A DNA stretch of 64,000 nt from Aplectana chamaeleonis (taxonomy: Eukaryota; Nematoda; Chromadorea; Rhabditida; Cosmocercidae), in the NCBI GenBank assembly GCA_029168955.1, contig JAPDOI010000065.1, forward strand, positions 1,426,001-1,490,000, given 5' to 3'. Numbering within the stretch: position 1 is the stretch's first letter; the number at the start of each line of letters is the position of its first letter. A model generated the notes under the pieces. It was not told the origin of the DNA, searched no databases, and saw nothing but the letters and a program-made list of their open reading frames with translations. Of this stretch, positions 12,541-24,945 are shown in pieces. The position numbers were made by a program, and so were the translations under genes.

Positions 12541-14542
12541 CCACCGCAAACCATCATAGTCTTCCGAAAAACTAGAATTAGACCTAATATTTGTGTTTAG
12601 CTGCCCAAATAATGCCCCTAAACCAAAGTTGGACTGAAAGTGTTTCAATTTCTGGAATACGGAAAAATGGACTATTCGGCTGTCCTTGATCTACCCAGGT
12701 GCGTTTGGTGCATACTGATACTCTCAGATATGTACAGAGTGCGCTCAATATATGTTGACAAGGTTTTAAATCTCATTCCGTCAACACATGTGCGTCGCTA
12801 ATCACTCTACATAAACCGTTCTCTTCATAAAACCTCTTCATCTCCCCATGCACAAAGTTTCGGAGCGCAAAATGGTTTTCGAAGCAAGTGGTCAGCGAAG
12901 GCCTGAAGCGCCCCTGATTTTTCACACTAGAACTCGTCTTTGAGTCGGCTTCGTTAATTGTTGCTCGTTCACACATGTAACCGTGATGAACTGCTCCAAT
13001 GGGGTTATTTTCGAGCAGAGGGTGTAAGCTTAAAAATTTACCATAACTGAAGCCCTAGGAGCATCTATTGAAAGAACGCGAGGGCAAGTTGGCGAAATTA
13101 ATTTTTGGCCCAGGTCAGTATTCAATTTAGCTGAATTAGTGACACTTTTTCTTGTTTATCTGACGATGTATAGGCGTCTCACTTGAAGCATAAGCGTTCC
13201 TGAAGATTTTCTATCGATCTGTACACATATTACCAACTTTTCTCAAAAATCGATAAAATCGACTATTCTTGAAAATTAATGAGAAGTACAAAATTCGATG
13301 AACGATATTCTTCCGCACTTGACCTTAAACTAAGCCGCCTGGATGTCTTCAGGGAATGCAAAAAATAACGAATATGTGGGTGCGCTGAAATTGACAGGGC
13401 CAACGTATTGAACTCAGCAACCTGCCCTTACCTCCTTCGGTAGAGGGTTTCAAGCCTCCAGCTATGATACAATCTCAAGGCAACACCTTCTGTTTCAAAA
13501 TTACCCCCTTAGTGCGGTTCTCTAAGCATGCACAAAGTGAAGTAGGAAAGATCTTCGGTGATACCTACAAGCCAACTTATTTCTTACAAATTGAGGACCC
13601 TTCAGGCGTTTGCCCACCATTGATTTCAAAAACGATTTCACGCCACGAAGTTTTGTACGTTGAGAGAGAGAGGTTCATAGAAAAGAAAAGACCACAGAAG
13701 CCGATTAGTCATGCACCTTTGTCGAAGGGATGAGATTCGAAACCCTGTCACCATACTCAAAGCGCACCCTGTAGTTTCTTTTACTCAGGTGCGTGTAGTG
13801 AATGCTGATACTCTCAGAAATATAGTTCCTTCAAATGTACACAATCCAGCCTGAGATTGGAAACTCCACTAATTACTTTTCTCCTATTTGCCCGTGTTCA
13901 TGTGTAATGGAGGTTCATCTTCACATCACAAAAAAACCTGCATATCATTTTTGTTGCGAATCCACGAATCCTGTTTCTATGACTGGGCGTTTCGACTAAA
14001 GCATTAGGAAAAATTTGTGCAGTTACTAGGAATAAGTCATTTTGAATTTCCGAAGGATTGCTTTGCACTCGTAGACATCAAGCGACTGTTCACTCGTAAC
14101 AGGAAAACGCATCATGTGAATATTGTATTGAGTTTATGAACGTAGTTAATAGAGTAGCGATGAAAAGCCGTCACATACCTGCACTTGACCACTAAGTTAT
14201 CACGACAAGCACCTGCTCTGCTACGGTATAACTTTTGTTTGCACTGTTTTCTCGTAGTAAACTTCCATACATATTTATGAAGCACGCCCCACAGCATCAC
14301 ATCCATGTTGACCTTTCGGTTACTCGGTAAAGTAGCAGCATCAACTGTTGTACTCACTTGGGTTCATTCTACCTCCTGCTTTTCAAAAACACGGGAGCGA
14401 TTCTCGATCATCTAGGCCCACATCGGAATCCAGACCCCTTTTTCGGCGGACTGTTATCAGGCAGCGCTCATATTAGTGCTACAGTGGTGTATTAGTACGG
14501 GTAGCGCCCTATGCAACTTCGACTACAGTGCGCTCCAGCATA
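12541..14542. other. Stretch without a recognised gene
   Basis: A phrase CCAGGTGCGTTTGGTGCATACTGATACTCTC near 12700 recurs diverged near 13787 (TCAGGTGCGTGTAGTGAATGCTGATACTCTC), indicating a duplicated segment about 1.1 kb apart. An open frame at 13464-13733 (+, 89 codons) resembles no family I know and is not called. Confidence 0.4.
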
Positions 14543-14949
14543 TTAAAGGCAAGGTCCGGTCAAATTTTGACATTACCGAAATGTGGGTTAAATAGATTGG
14601 GCTGGCCTAGCTGAACATCGTCTGAACGTTTCACGAACTCTGAGTCCTCAGTTTTGGAGAAAACAGCCTCAAAGTCAGGGATTACGGTATGCACAGCATG
14701 ATAATCATGGCTGGAATGACCGACAATTACACAGCACTTTTAAAGCATGCGTGGACAACCGCTAAAATATGGACGATGGCCTTACTTTTCTGACTTTTCT
14801 GGATGATCGGCTAACGGAAGTGGCTGGAATTACTCGAAGAAGACCGGTTTTTACGCAGTTCTCGCATGTTCCTTTGGACTACTTGTAGCAAGAGCACCGG
14901 TTTAGCGGGAAATCTCAAAATCGAAATTTTGTCCGGACCCTGTCTTTAA
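14543..14949. mobile_element. TTAA-ended MITE related to family C
   Basis: Starts TTAAAGGCAAGGTCCGGTCAAA and ends TTTGTCCGGACCCTGTCTTTAA, about 407 bp. The terminal inverted repeat differs from the other C copies after AAGGCA, so this is a separate subfamily. Confidence 0.65.
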
Positions 14950-15751
14950 GATGTCCTAGTTTCATGAAAGTCTAAAATTAGCAGTTACTATGAAAAGGAG
15001 CCTAGTTGAGTATTTGAGTACCCTCCGGACATGTACTCTGCCATGAGCTCAACTTTTCCTTCTATTTTCTACTCCAATAATTTTTTATGAGTTTTTCGAT
15101 TTTCTTTAAAAGAATGAGTGATAATGCAGTCAAATACGTTAACCTCAATGATAAAAGGCTATGATGCAGTTGCGATCGACATACCAAAAGGACGTTGGAA
15201 AATCTGGCGCATTGCCAGATTTCGCCATTGATGCACACTACAGCTGAGTAAGTTTAGGCTTTTCCCCCTTCTTTCACTCTTGTTTCTGCTTCATTTTTCT
15301 TTCTGTCTTTTATAATATTGCGAATACGAGGTTTTCTTGGTGTGCAAGGGTATTCTTCTAGTTTCAAAGAGAAATTTCGGAAAAAAAGAAACTTCAAAGC
15401 CCGAATAAAATGGCTGATTGCCCTCACGCACTAAGAAAAGCCCTTATTTGCAATCTTTAAAGAGTCATACACAAAAATAGAGCAGAAACAAAATAACCCA
15501 GAAATGCAGCCGTGCTGTCGATCGATGGCGAAATCCGGCTTTATGTCAAAGGGTCTGCAGTGTTGCACCGACCGGCGACTATAGCTTCGTTGGGTGGAGC
15601 CATATACTCCACCAACCTTTACCCCTAGGCAGGTCAGGTGGGGAACCTTAACCATTGGGAAAACGGGTGACAACCAGTGAAACACCCGGAAAAAAGAATG
15701 AAAGTGACCCAACACTCATGCAAGTTAGTTTCAAAATTGGGTAGGTGTCAC
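14950..15751. other. Unassigned stretch
   Basis: AT-rich with no gene recognised. A small hairpin GGTGGAGCCATATACTCCACC lies at about 15594. The minus-strand frame at 15431-15715 has no domain that I recognise. Confidence 0.4.
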
Positions 15752-16770
15752 TGCCAGTTTTTCGTCCATAACTTTTTTATCCTAGAAAAAAGCCATCTAG
15801 TGAAGGCTGTTTTCGGAATCCCCATGAAGTTCTGAATCGAATAGTTCAGTTTCAAATAGTACGTTCCCCTTCGTCGAGCCGATTTCAGTTTATAAAATGC
15901 ATTTTTTCGCCTGAAGTTATCTGTTTTTCGTCCATAACTTTCTTGTGCTTGGAGATAGACTTCTGGTGAAGGTTGTTTCCGGAATCTAGATATAATTCTG
16001 CGTCGATTAGTGTTTCCAGTTTGGAAAAATATTTTCTCGATCCTACAGGGTTTCGTAAAGGTTGTTTTTAAAATCGACGTAAAATTCTGCGTCGAATGAT
16101 ATATGGGTTCCTAGCTTTGCCTGCTCCATGAGCCAGCCAGGTCTTTGGAGCCGAGCCCCGTTGATGGCTCCAGCAGAACACTGCGTCTCTCATTTAAACC
16201 ATAGAGGCGAGAGCACCCTATGGAGATAACTATAGAGGTAGCTCGGCACCACCGACCTGGCTGGCTTATGGAGCTAGCAAAGTTAGGAACCCGATAGATC
16301 AATCGACGCAGAATTTTACGAAGATTTCGAAAACAGTCTTCACCAAAATCCTATCTTTAACGGTTGAAGAGGTGTAGGCGAAAAACTGGTGTTTCGTAAA
16401 ATGAATTAGGCTGAAGGACCGAGAAAATATTTTTCCAAACTGGAAACACTAGTCGGAGCAGAATTCCATCACGATTCCGAAAACAGCCTTTACCAAGGGT
16501 CTGTCTTCAACCACAAAAAAAGTTAAGGACGAAAAACCGAGAATTTCAGCGTTCTAAGTTTCAAAAAAATCGTTCCCCTTCTTCCAGCCGATTTCAGTTT
16601 ATGTTGTAAATTTGCACTTGATAAACTGAAATCGGCTGGACGAAGAAGAACGTATTTTATGAAACTGAAAACGCTATTCGATGCAGAATTTTATGCGGAT
16701 TTCGACAACAGCTTTTACTGAAGGACTATCTTCCAGGGTAAAAAAGTTGTGGACAAAAACTGATGGCTTT
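15752..16770. repeat. Compound array of direct and inverted ~170-bp units
   Basis: A unit containing TTTTTCGTCCATAACTTT, GTGAAGG.TGTTT.CGGAAT, TCTG.GTCGA and a GCCGATTTCAGTTTAT motif occurs forward at about 15755 and 15928 and inverted at about 16290-16460, 16460-16590 and 16615-16760. The centre is an inner palindrome at about 16105-16290 (GGGTTCCTAGCTTTGC...GCAAAGTTAGGAACCC). It appears built by repeated inverted duplication. Confidence 0.75.
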
Positions 16771-18207
16771 TGGTGGAAGAAACGTCATTTCATAAATCGA
16801 AATTGGCCATTACTTGACGCATAATTTTATGAAGACCTTGGAAACAGCTCCGTTCAAAGATTCATCTTGAAGGGCAAAAATGTTATGAGCGAAGAACGGG
16901 TACTTTTTCGAAAATCGCTTGGAAAAATTTCTCGAGAAAATTTTGACTCCAATACAGTCCAAGCAAAATTTTCATGACCTAGGCAGATCATTTTATTGAG
17001 AATAGTGAATTTCTAAAGGAGGTCATCTAACGTAGAAAAGTTTCAAAATTAATGATTAAAAATAAAATTACATTGAATGCAAGAACAAGAGGATCAAGAA
17101 AACGTCAAATTTTGAAGTTGCAAGTCTATAGGGAACCTTCACCATTCCACCCTTAAGTATCCTAAACAACCTTCACCTCTCGGACCGCTGTCTCCACCCC
17201 AACGAACCTATGCCGGCGACTGGTCGCCGAGCGTTGCCCAACATTATCGTCGCCGCGTCGGTTGCCGCCCGCTGGCAGTGACGCAGGGTTGTCGCGGTGT
17301 CAAAACAATTTGTGGTGGGATAGGGGCTCCCTACACACGAATGAAGAGTTGTCCCATCCTTGCAGTTTGACCCGTCGCGCTACTCAAACAAATCGAAGTA
17401 ATCCCTAGTGGAATTAGAGCCGTAAAAGGCAAGACAACTTCTCCCTCCATGTGTAGAGAGCCACTATCCCCTCTGCGGTGCCCCCTCGCCGCCCTTCTCG
17501 CCGCGTCGGTCACCCTCGTCGCCGAGTGTAATCGATATTGCATCACCCAGCTTTGTTCGTCGCTACGAGAAACGCCGCGACTTCAACTCTGTAGACCCCT
17601 TCAGGCTTTGCACTGTAGTTTTGGTGTTAGTTTGTCGACCGCAACCGCACCATAGCCTTTCAACATTGCGATTAACTGTGTCTGATGTGTAGAAGCTCAC
17701 CCGACCCCGTCCAACCCGCTTTGGTAACCTTGAAGTCCAGAATGTGCCCCGCTCATTGTGTTTAGTGTCTCTTGTTCAAAGACTAATGAATTATAACTCC
17801 GCTCGTCCTCAGCTAAATATATCTCTACACTGCGTTTCATAACCATAATATCACCCCAAAAACAGCGCTTCCGCACGAAGGAGATCTCCGACCCAACCGT
17901 GGTTATTATCATCGGATTTTACGACGAAAATAATGTCGTAGTATTTATTATGGCTTGATACCTGGATTTTTCACTATAAAATTTTGTCTACTAGCACACC
18001 ACTACGAAACCGTAAGATCACTAAGTGCAAATAAATTTTTATAGTGTAAAATCGTGACAACCGGAAACCTCTGAACTTTATTAGTTCTTTACGTTCACCA
18101 GCAACATCGAGATATTTTTGAGGTCTACCCCAGCAAGATTTTCATTGCGGAAGATCAGATATCGCTTCAAGGAATACTGAACAGTATCAAAAGCCACCGA
18201 AACAGAT
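16771..18207. other. Stretch with foldback fragments, no gene recognised
   Basis: 16771-16930 carries a further decayed unit of the preceding array. 17215-17540 is GC-rich with inverted blocks (GGGGCTCCCTACACACGAATGAAG against CCTCCATGTGTAGAGAGCC). 17975-18045 has inverted CACTATAAAATTTT/AAATTTTTATAGTG arms. Confidence 0.45.
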
Positions 18208-18350
18208 AGAGCTCGCGCAATAATTTTAGTCCGATGAGTGGACGGCTAGATCACCTTGCGCGAATCAAAACCCCATTCTCCAATGAGACCGCCAATCCCG
18301 CACGGCCAGCCGCCTAGTCCATGCTTCAGACTAAATTGAAAACAGGAACC
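18208..18350 (-). repeat. Half copy of the P4 palindrome family
   Basis: Matches the left arm of 10409-10722: AGCTCGCGCAATAATTTTAGTC, CTAGATCACC, GCGCGAATC, CACGGCCAGCCGCCTAG and CAGACTAA. It lacks the opposing arm. Confidence 0.65.
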
Positions 18351-18360
18351 ATACATACTG

Positions 18361-18765
18361 GTGATTGCGTTTCGGTCTTGTCTTTGCCTGCCGACGAGAA
18401 ATCTGAGATGCCATTCCCTTGCTGTGACTTCTTTGCATAGGAGCTCGAAGAGGCTCACAAATGGGCAAGATGGTGTCTCCACGTCAAAGTCCAGCGATAG
18501 ATCGGTAGCCCTGGAAAAACACCGTAGCAACAGAGAGACTCCGGTTCATTCGAAAACGTTCATTGGTCATTTAGTTGATGTCCAAAATGGGCTATCCACA
18601 GTGTTGGCCAGAAATCAGGAGCTTCAAGAGCAGAATACGCAACTGCGCTGTGAAAATGCTGACTTGAGGCGGGCTCTGGCTGATGCTGAAAAGTCTCATA
18701 CATCCACTTTTGATTCACTAGTTTTTCCCGCAACCAACCCGGTAGAGTGTTGGAACGAATAATTT
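18361..18765 (+). CDS. ORF fragment with leucine-rich coiled coil, possibly LINE-derived
   Basis: An open frame of 133 codons. Residues ~1-60 are basic and serine-rich. Residues ~70-112 form a coiled coil with heptad leucines and many Q, N and E residues (QELQEQNTQLRCENADLRRA). This layout resembles the N-terminal coiled-coil region of the first part of CR1-type LINE proteins, but no catalytic domain follows: the frame runs into the minisatellite at 18766. A chance frame is unlikely given the heptads. Host exon or decayed transposon cannot be separated here. The start is uncertain and the coding part may begin inside the frame. Confidence 0.35.
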
Positions 18766-18915
18766 TTTTTGAATATTCGAACAAACGAATATTTCGAATA
18801 TTTCACTTCTTCGAATATTCGATTATTCGAATAAACGAATATTTCACTTCTTTGAATATTCGAATATTCGAATTATTCGAATATTCGAATATTATTCGAA
18901 TAAACGAATATTTGG
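18766..18915. repeat. 42-bp minisatellite family, locus 3 (short)
   Basis: Short array of TTCGAATATTCG and ATAAACGAATATTTC units. More condensed than loci 1, 2, 4 and 5. Confidence 0.8.
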
Positions 18916-19398
18916 GGAACACTATTGCGTACTATCCCGTCGTATCCACTCGGGCAAACTGGGGCATCGACAACAGGTTGAGAAGTTGTCATCTCATAAA
19001 CTGCACCCTCTTGACAAGTCAAATCGCTCGTATTGTAAACCTGACAACTGCCCGTTGCCCAGCGACGTCCGCCTGTTGTCGGTCTATTGGCATTTTGACC
19101 TGTCACGTTTAGCGGCCTATTTAGCAGCGGTTCACATCCAGCAAGACTTTTATGTGGCTTAGGAACTACTTTGCACCGACCCGCGTCGCGGTCGGCGCAT
19201 CGATACGCATCACGGTCAGCACACCTACACGCATCGCGGTCGACACACCTACACGCAGCGTAGTCGGTAGAGCCACGCGTCGCGGCTGGGTCGCCCAAAC
19301 TTCACTGAGGCCGCCACCGGATGGGCAGGCCTTCCAGAAGCTGGGCGGGACCAATGTACTGCATACTTGGGTAATTGAATCGGCTGCACTCTTATCAC

Positions 19399-19895
19399 CT
19401 AAAGGCAGTGTTTACGATAAAAAATGTGTTTCAGTTTCCACTAGGAATGGGTAGTGGAGGGGCACACGGTAACGTTTACGTCGAAAGAACGTATGAAAAC
19501 GAGCCAGGAAAAGCTTCACAAGAGCCCGAAGTTGCCACTTCGAGCGCATTGCAAACCTCAAAAGCGCAACACACGCCCACCTACGTGAACAAATAAATGT
19601 TCGAGATTGTGAGATGAGCGATGGTTTCCGGTCAATAGCCCCGTTCTTCCCTTCATTCTCAACTTCTCTCTTTACTCAGGTCAGCTCGCATACATCAGCT
19701 GCAAAGACGGAAGTTACAAGCCTCGGACAACTCGTCCACCATGCCTTCCTATCTCAATCTTTGAGGGACCATAACTCCGTTCCCAGAAGGTCTTTTACGA
19801 TTTCAGAAACATCATTGGAATCAGCATGGGGCCGTATCTCTAAGATAGGCGGGAAAAAGCAGAAAAACGATTCTTATCGTGAACACTGCCTTTAA
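19399..19895 (+). mobile_element. MITE, family A
   Basis: Starts CTAAAGGCAGTGTTTACGAT (first base of TTAA changed) and ends ATCGTGAACACTGCCTTTAA, about 497 bp. The interior GGTAGTGGAGGGGCACAC segment matches 27107-27594. Its right TTAA is shared with the next element. Confidence 0.8.
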
Positions 19896-20551
19896 AGGCG
19901 GCATACGTGCTCGCAAGCATAGTCGAGATAACAGCATAGATAGGTCCGCACGGCTCGTACTATGTCGTCAACGACGTTTGAAGCGCTGAAAACTGTCCAG
20001 GATGACAATATTTGACAATGTTTGAGCAATCTTGCCTTCCACGCCCGTATTTTCACATCCCTTCGAGTAACAGAATGAGAATCGATACTTGAGAAAACAT
20101 GTGATAACTTAGATTGATAGCACTATAAAAAGGGAGTGCAGTAGAGAAAAAACTCGAGTTACCTCAATATAACATGTTTGTGCACTGATAAAATCCTCCA
20201 TTTCAAGAGGTCAGCAAAAGTAGAGCGGCATTCTCGAAAGTGGACGAGAGTCAATAGGTATGCAGACATGTTATATTCAAGTAAATCAAGCTGTTTCTCT
20301 CGTGCACTCCCAATCGCTAGTGCTATCACTGTAACTTATCTCATGTTTTCTCAAGTTTCATTTCTCATTCTCGTACTCGAATGGGTGTGAAAATACGGGC
20401 GTGGAAGGCAAGATTGCTCAAACATTGTCAAATGTTGTCATCCTGGACAGTTTTCAGCGCTTCAAACGTCGTTGACGACATAGTACGGGCCGTGCGGACC
20501 TATCTATGCTGCTATCTCGACTATGCTTGCGAGCGTGTATGCTGCCTTTAA
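19892..20551 (+). mobile_element. MITE, family B, 660 bp with long terminal inverted repeats
   Basis: Starts TTAAAGGCGGCATACGTGCTC and ends GAGCGTGTATGCTGCCTTTAA. The inverted arms (GCAAGCATAGTCGAGATA, GGTCCGCACGG) reach about 230 bp inward. A 70-codon open frame in the centre is also open in the copy at 52315-52975, but it has no domain, so it is not called as a gene. The element shares the TTAA junction with the family A element on its left. Confidence 0.85.
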
Positions 20552-22436
20552 GTGGAACTGCTTGTGGGGACGAAGGAATTCTTTCAAAAACTTCACGGCT
20601 CTGTTGTTCCATTCTAAACTTTGGACCCTACCTAATGCTGTTTTTTTTTTTAGTCCTTCACCTCCATTCAGCGGTCGCGACCGCCGAGAACTCATTCATC
20701 CTACCGGACAACTAGTCCAGGCCAGACAATTCTTTCACTGAAATGAGGCGTTTTAATGAGTTTTTCGTCGTTTCCGCGTGGTTCCTGCCACATTTGTCAG
20801 CCAGCCCTTTTTTCGAGTGGGAAACTCAGATAACGCAGCATGAAAAATGTGCAGAGTTAGTTCGAACGAGCCCGTTCGCCCACGCGGTCGGTGTAGGTGT
20901 TAAGCGACCGTCGCGAAGGCATTTTCGGAAGATCCTTCCCACGGCTGCAAACAGCTAAGTGAGATTTTATTCCCTATCGGTGTAATATTCCCTCTAATCG
21001 ATTTACACATCCGAGAAAATGTCTTCGCGCCCGCCGCTCATCATGCATGCTGACTGCATGGGCGAACCGTATCATTGGCACATACTATAAGCAGCGGCAG
21101 CTCTCGGTTGCCGTGAACCTCGCTGCTAGCCCCTACCCCCATACCAACTCTATGTTCACGAAATCGATCGAACAGCTTTTTGTTGGCTGCTTCTGAAGAC
21201 CTGGTATCTTTATGAGACCTCTCTTACGCTCCTTCTGAAGTCCTCCAACCCTCCTAAGACCTTTAGCACACTCTTTTAGAAGCACTTGTCCATTTTTTCT
21301 TGCAGGCTCTTCATGGAGCCCCTGCTCTAGAAAGAAATTGTGTGGAAGCTACCAAGAATCTATCGCGAACCAGAATTTTACCGAGAACTTGAAAAAAACT
21401 ATCGCTAGGTAGGGAATTCTGCGAATATAACGCGAATTCACCGTAGAACTACCAGTGGCTGCCGAAAAATCATCGGAAAACAGAAAAAATATGAGAAGTG
21501 TGCCGCGTTTTTGCCGCGGATTTACCGCAAAAAATACGGTGATAAGACGGCCATCATTGCACGACGAGAGTGCCCCAGTGCAACATGAATGGAAAAAATT
21601 TAAAATACCTGATAAGTTGTCTCAGCCCTTTTGTGCTCCCGAGATTAATACTTCGGAAATTGGTTGCCACTGTTCGTTTTTTGGCCATCAATGGTTTCCC
21701 TAAAAAATGCTGATTGAAGGATAAACTAAATTCCTTATCAGACGACAAGCTCTGCGTGAATTCCAATAAAACTTAAAAGTACAAAATGGACAAGCAAGAA
21801 GCTCAAAAGTTCTCAATTTCAAAATAAAAACAAAAATGAGCAATCATCAAAAGGAGAAATGAAGAATGGCAACCGATGTTTTGGCGATCCACATGATTGG
21901 TCCGCGTTATTTTTGGGGATGCTCCCCTGTGTTCACTGGGCATTCGAGTGAGCCCGTAGGTTTGGGGGCCCATCCACCGCAATCGATTGAACACATCCAG
22001 CAAAGGAGGGACGAATACCCTACCAAGTCCCTCCCAAAGGGGCGGGGCTAGAGGATGCATGTCGGCGGCCAACCAAGGTTGTGTTTAGTCCCTAATGGCC
22101 CCCCCTAATGGCGCGGCCACGGCCGTCGGGTTGGGGACGATCCCCCGAGTACATCAGAGTATTGGCTCAAGTAATCACTCTCGGATATCTGTCAGTATTC
22201 CTACGAACGTTGATTCGCCGAAGTACTGCTTTCAAAAATCTAAAAGGGAAACCCAACTACGAGCTTATATGTCAGTACTTACTCTCTCTGGACTGCCGTT
22301 TGCTTCTTGAAGAACACACACTTGTTAATGACAAGTATGTAACTTTTCTCTCGATTCTGCACCAGTGAATTTCCAGATTCGTTCCTTTTCATTTGAATAT
22401 TAAAAACCTCCCACAGCATCTATCTGGACTTTCTGC
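20552..22436. other. Unassigned stretch with one foldback fragment
   Basis: 20866-21075 is related to the foldback element at 35480-35705 (GCGGTCGGTGTAGGTGTTAAGCG...GTAATATTCCCTC). 21850-22145 is GC-rich with GGGGCGGGGCT and GGCGCGGCCACGGCCGTC blocks. No gene is recognised. Confidence 0.45.
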
Positions 22437-24390
22437 TCAACGGGAGAAATCAATGATTTCAAGTTTATTAGGAACAAATTCAATCGTCTTCTCAAAAAGT
22501 ATATCCACTACATTGAACGCGGAACTCTACTGTGTTCATGAAAGCTCAATTTCACAATCTAATAAACTTTAGAATGAAGAAAATTAGAGAACTCCGCACA
22601 CTTAGAGACGACTCTGGTGTTTCAGCTTTCTCTCATGCAGGCAAAGCGTCTATTCTTGCCAAACAATTCCAAACTTGATTTTTCAAGGATTCGGCTTTCT
22701 CAGTTGACTTATCCGATTCGAATTCTTCTAACACACCAACTGGCAGTTCTGTAGTGTTCTATGGAGAACCTGAATTGCCGCTCTCTTTTTCTACTACTCC
22801 TGATGAGGTACCACCGTATTTCATTAATAAGATGGCGATTGCTATCTCCTTTCCTTTGAAACACATATTTAACGGTAACTTCATGTGTTGTGAGACTTCT
22901 GTTTGATGGAAGCATTCTTTAATTACACCTATACCTACAGAGGCGCCTCATTGTCTTGCTTCTAACAATCAGCATTACATCCGTATTCGCTAGAGATTTC
23001 AAAAAGATCTTGAAATCGACCTTGGTTACTTTGATCGAGACTTACTCTCTGACACCTAATGATCAGTATAAATTCAGGGCTGATAGGTCTACTGAAACAC
23101 ATGTTAACGGCAGTAGAAGTTTGGACAAGAGCCCTTGATAAAAGAATCAATGACATTATTTGCTTTGATTTTACGAAAACGTTCGATAAAGTCCCTTTCT
23201 AGATTGTGATTCCTAAATTTTTATCTTCTGACATGCATCCTAGAATAGTGAAATGAATGCACAACTTCATAACTGGGAGGAGGTCATTTCAAGTGAAAAT
23301 CATACGAAAATATTGGGAGCACTAGCGACTCTCTTGCTCTACTCACACATTTGGGGGGAGGTTCCCGAGGACAATAGACCTGTTTTGGTCGTTATCGCTC
23401 GATTGGGGGAAGAGGGGCGAGACGTCCCCCCGGAGGGGGACGTCTCGCTCCTCTCCACTCGAATTATACACAACGATAAGGCGTTCGAAACAGTCAACTC
23501 GGGGGGAGAACAAGGGAAGTACGCTTCACGGTTGTTCCCATGGCCTCCCCCCGAACATGATGAACGCGAAAACAAAGCCGCAGCGTATACGGTGATGCAG
23601 ACGGGCTAGTCGCGAGGTGGTCTCGAACTTCGCAAGTTGGGGTAGATCTGCCACTCAAGGACTACGTAAGGCATCTCTGTCTGGTTTTCAGAGGAGCTAA
23701 TAAGCTTCTCTATAACCATTAGTCAGAGGTGAATATTTTTGGACCGATCGCAGTTTTCAGGAACAGGAGACTGTCGAAATCATCGAGTTCTAGAAAGCTG
23801 ATTTTCGATCAATCATTGAACAATGGGAAGATCTGCAGTCGGAAGGTCGCGGGCAGACCTGCAGTCGGGAGAACAAGAGAACTCCTGCTGTGGGAACTTC
23901 CCCCATTACTCTGCTGTCGAGACGTCCCCTTCGCCTCCCCCCAATTTGGGGGAAGTTCCCCAGTTGTTTCGAGGGAAGTTCTGCTGTCGTGCTCGGGAAC
24001 TTCCCCACGAATATCTGAGTACAGTCAGCAATTGATTCTATTGCTGACTGGTCAGCCAGGTGGAAGCTCCCATCGTTAGCTCCGAACACCAAGGTGCTCA
24101 ATCCTGGAGATTCCTTCGGTAAATTCATTTACAATTTTGGAGAGTTTGAGCTCGATAGTATCGACGACACATTGAAATATATGGGATTCACACCAGACAA
24201 AAAGCCCGCTTTCGGAGAGCCTTGTGAAACAATTGCAAATAGGGCGGAAAGGGCTATACACAATCTATTCAAAGAGTCATCCAAAAAGTCATAGCAACGT
24301 CTTATAATAGCTTACGATTCATATATTCGTCGACAATTGGAGTATGGCACTTCAGTGTTCAACCCAAATTCCGAACTTGGCATCCAGAGA

Positions 24391-24605
24391 CTACAGGCCA
24401 TAAAACGGCCAATGTCTCACCGTCGACTGCGTACCACGCGCTGCGCGACCGCACGCGCGTGGGAAGCAGACGGGTTTTGGCCGCCGCGCGGCGGCCGAAA
24501 CTCGTCGCGCGGCGGCCAAAACTCGTCTGCTTCCGACGCACGTGCGGTCGCGCAGCGCGTGGTACGCAGTCGACGGTGGGACATTGGCCGTTTTATGGCC
24601 TGTAG
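24391..24605. repeat. GC-rich 215-bp palindrome inserted in the LINE
   Basis: Runs from CTACAGGCCATAAAACGGCC to GGCCGTTTTATGGCCTGTAG, with almost perfect arms containing CGCGCGGCGGCC near the centre. LINE coding sequence stops at the left edge and resumes immediately at the right edge, so this is an insertion. Confidence 0.85.
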
Positions 24606-24737
24606 AGTCAGTTCAAAACAGTTTCACTGGAAAGCTCTGGATGCGTTTACATGGGTATGATTACACGACTACTCCATCGGCTTCTGTCCGGAACAGAATA
24701 TTTAGGCTGTCGGCTTTACAATATTGCAAAAGGAAAT

Positions 24738-24945
24738 ATGGGGCGGCATGCATGAACGCAGCGAACGATGTCAGGGAGCCGTTCCGCTTGCCATGCGCGC
24801 AGCGCCGAGCAACGGGGCGGCCCCGAATTTCGCGGCGTGTATTGATGTGCCTGATTTTCGGGGCCGCCCCGTTGCTCGACGCTGCGCGCATGGCACGCGG
24901 AGCGGCTCCCTGACACCGTTCGCTGCGTTCATGCATGCCGCCCAT
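24738..24945. repeat. GC-rich ~208-bp palindrome inserted in the LINE
   Basis: Runs from ATGGGGCGGCATGCATGAAC to GTTCATGCATGCCGCCCAT around a short AT-rich centre near 24835. The flanking LINE frame reads ...QYCKRKY before it and DLIYKIIPGK after it. Different in sequence from the 24391 palindrome but of the same size and GC-rich style. Confidence 0.85.

Noticed and set aside
13464..13740. 89-codon frame and a tRNA-like GATTCGAAACCC at the end
   Set aside because: No domain, and no cloverleaf could be formed around the motif.
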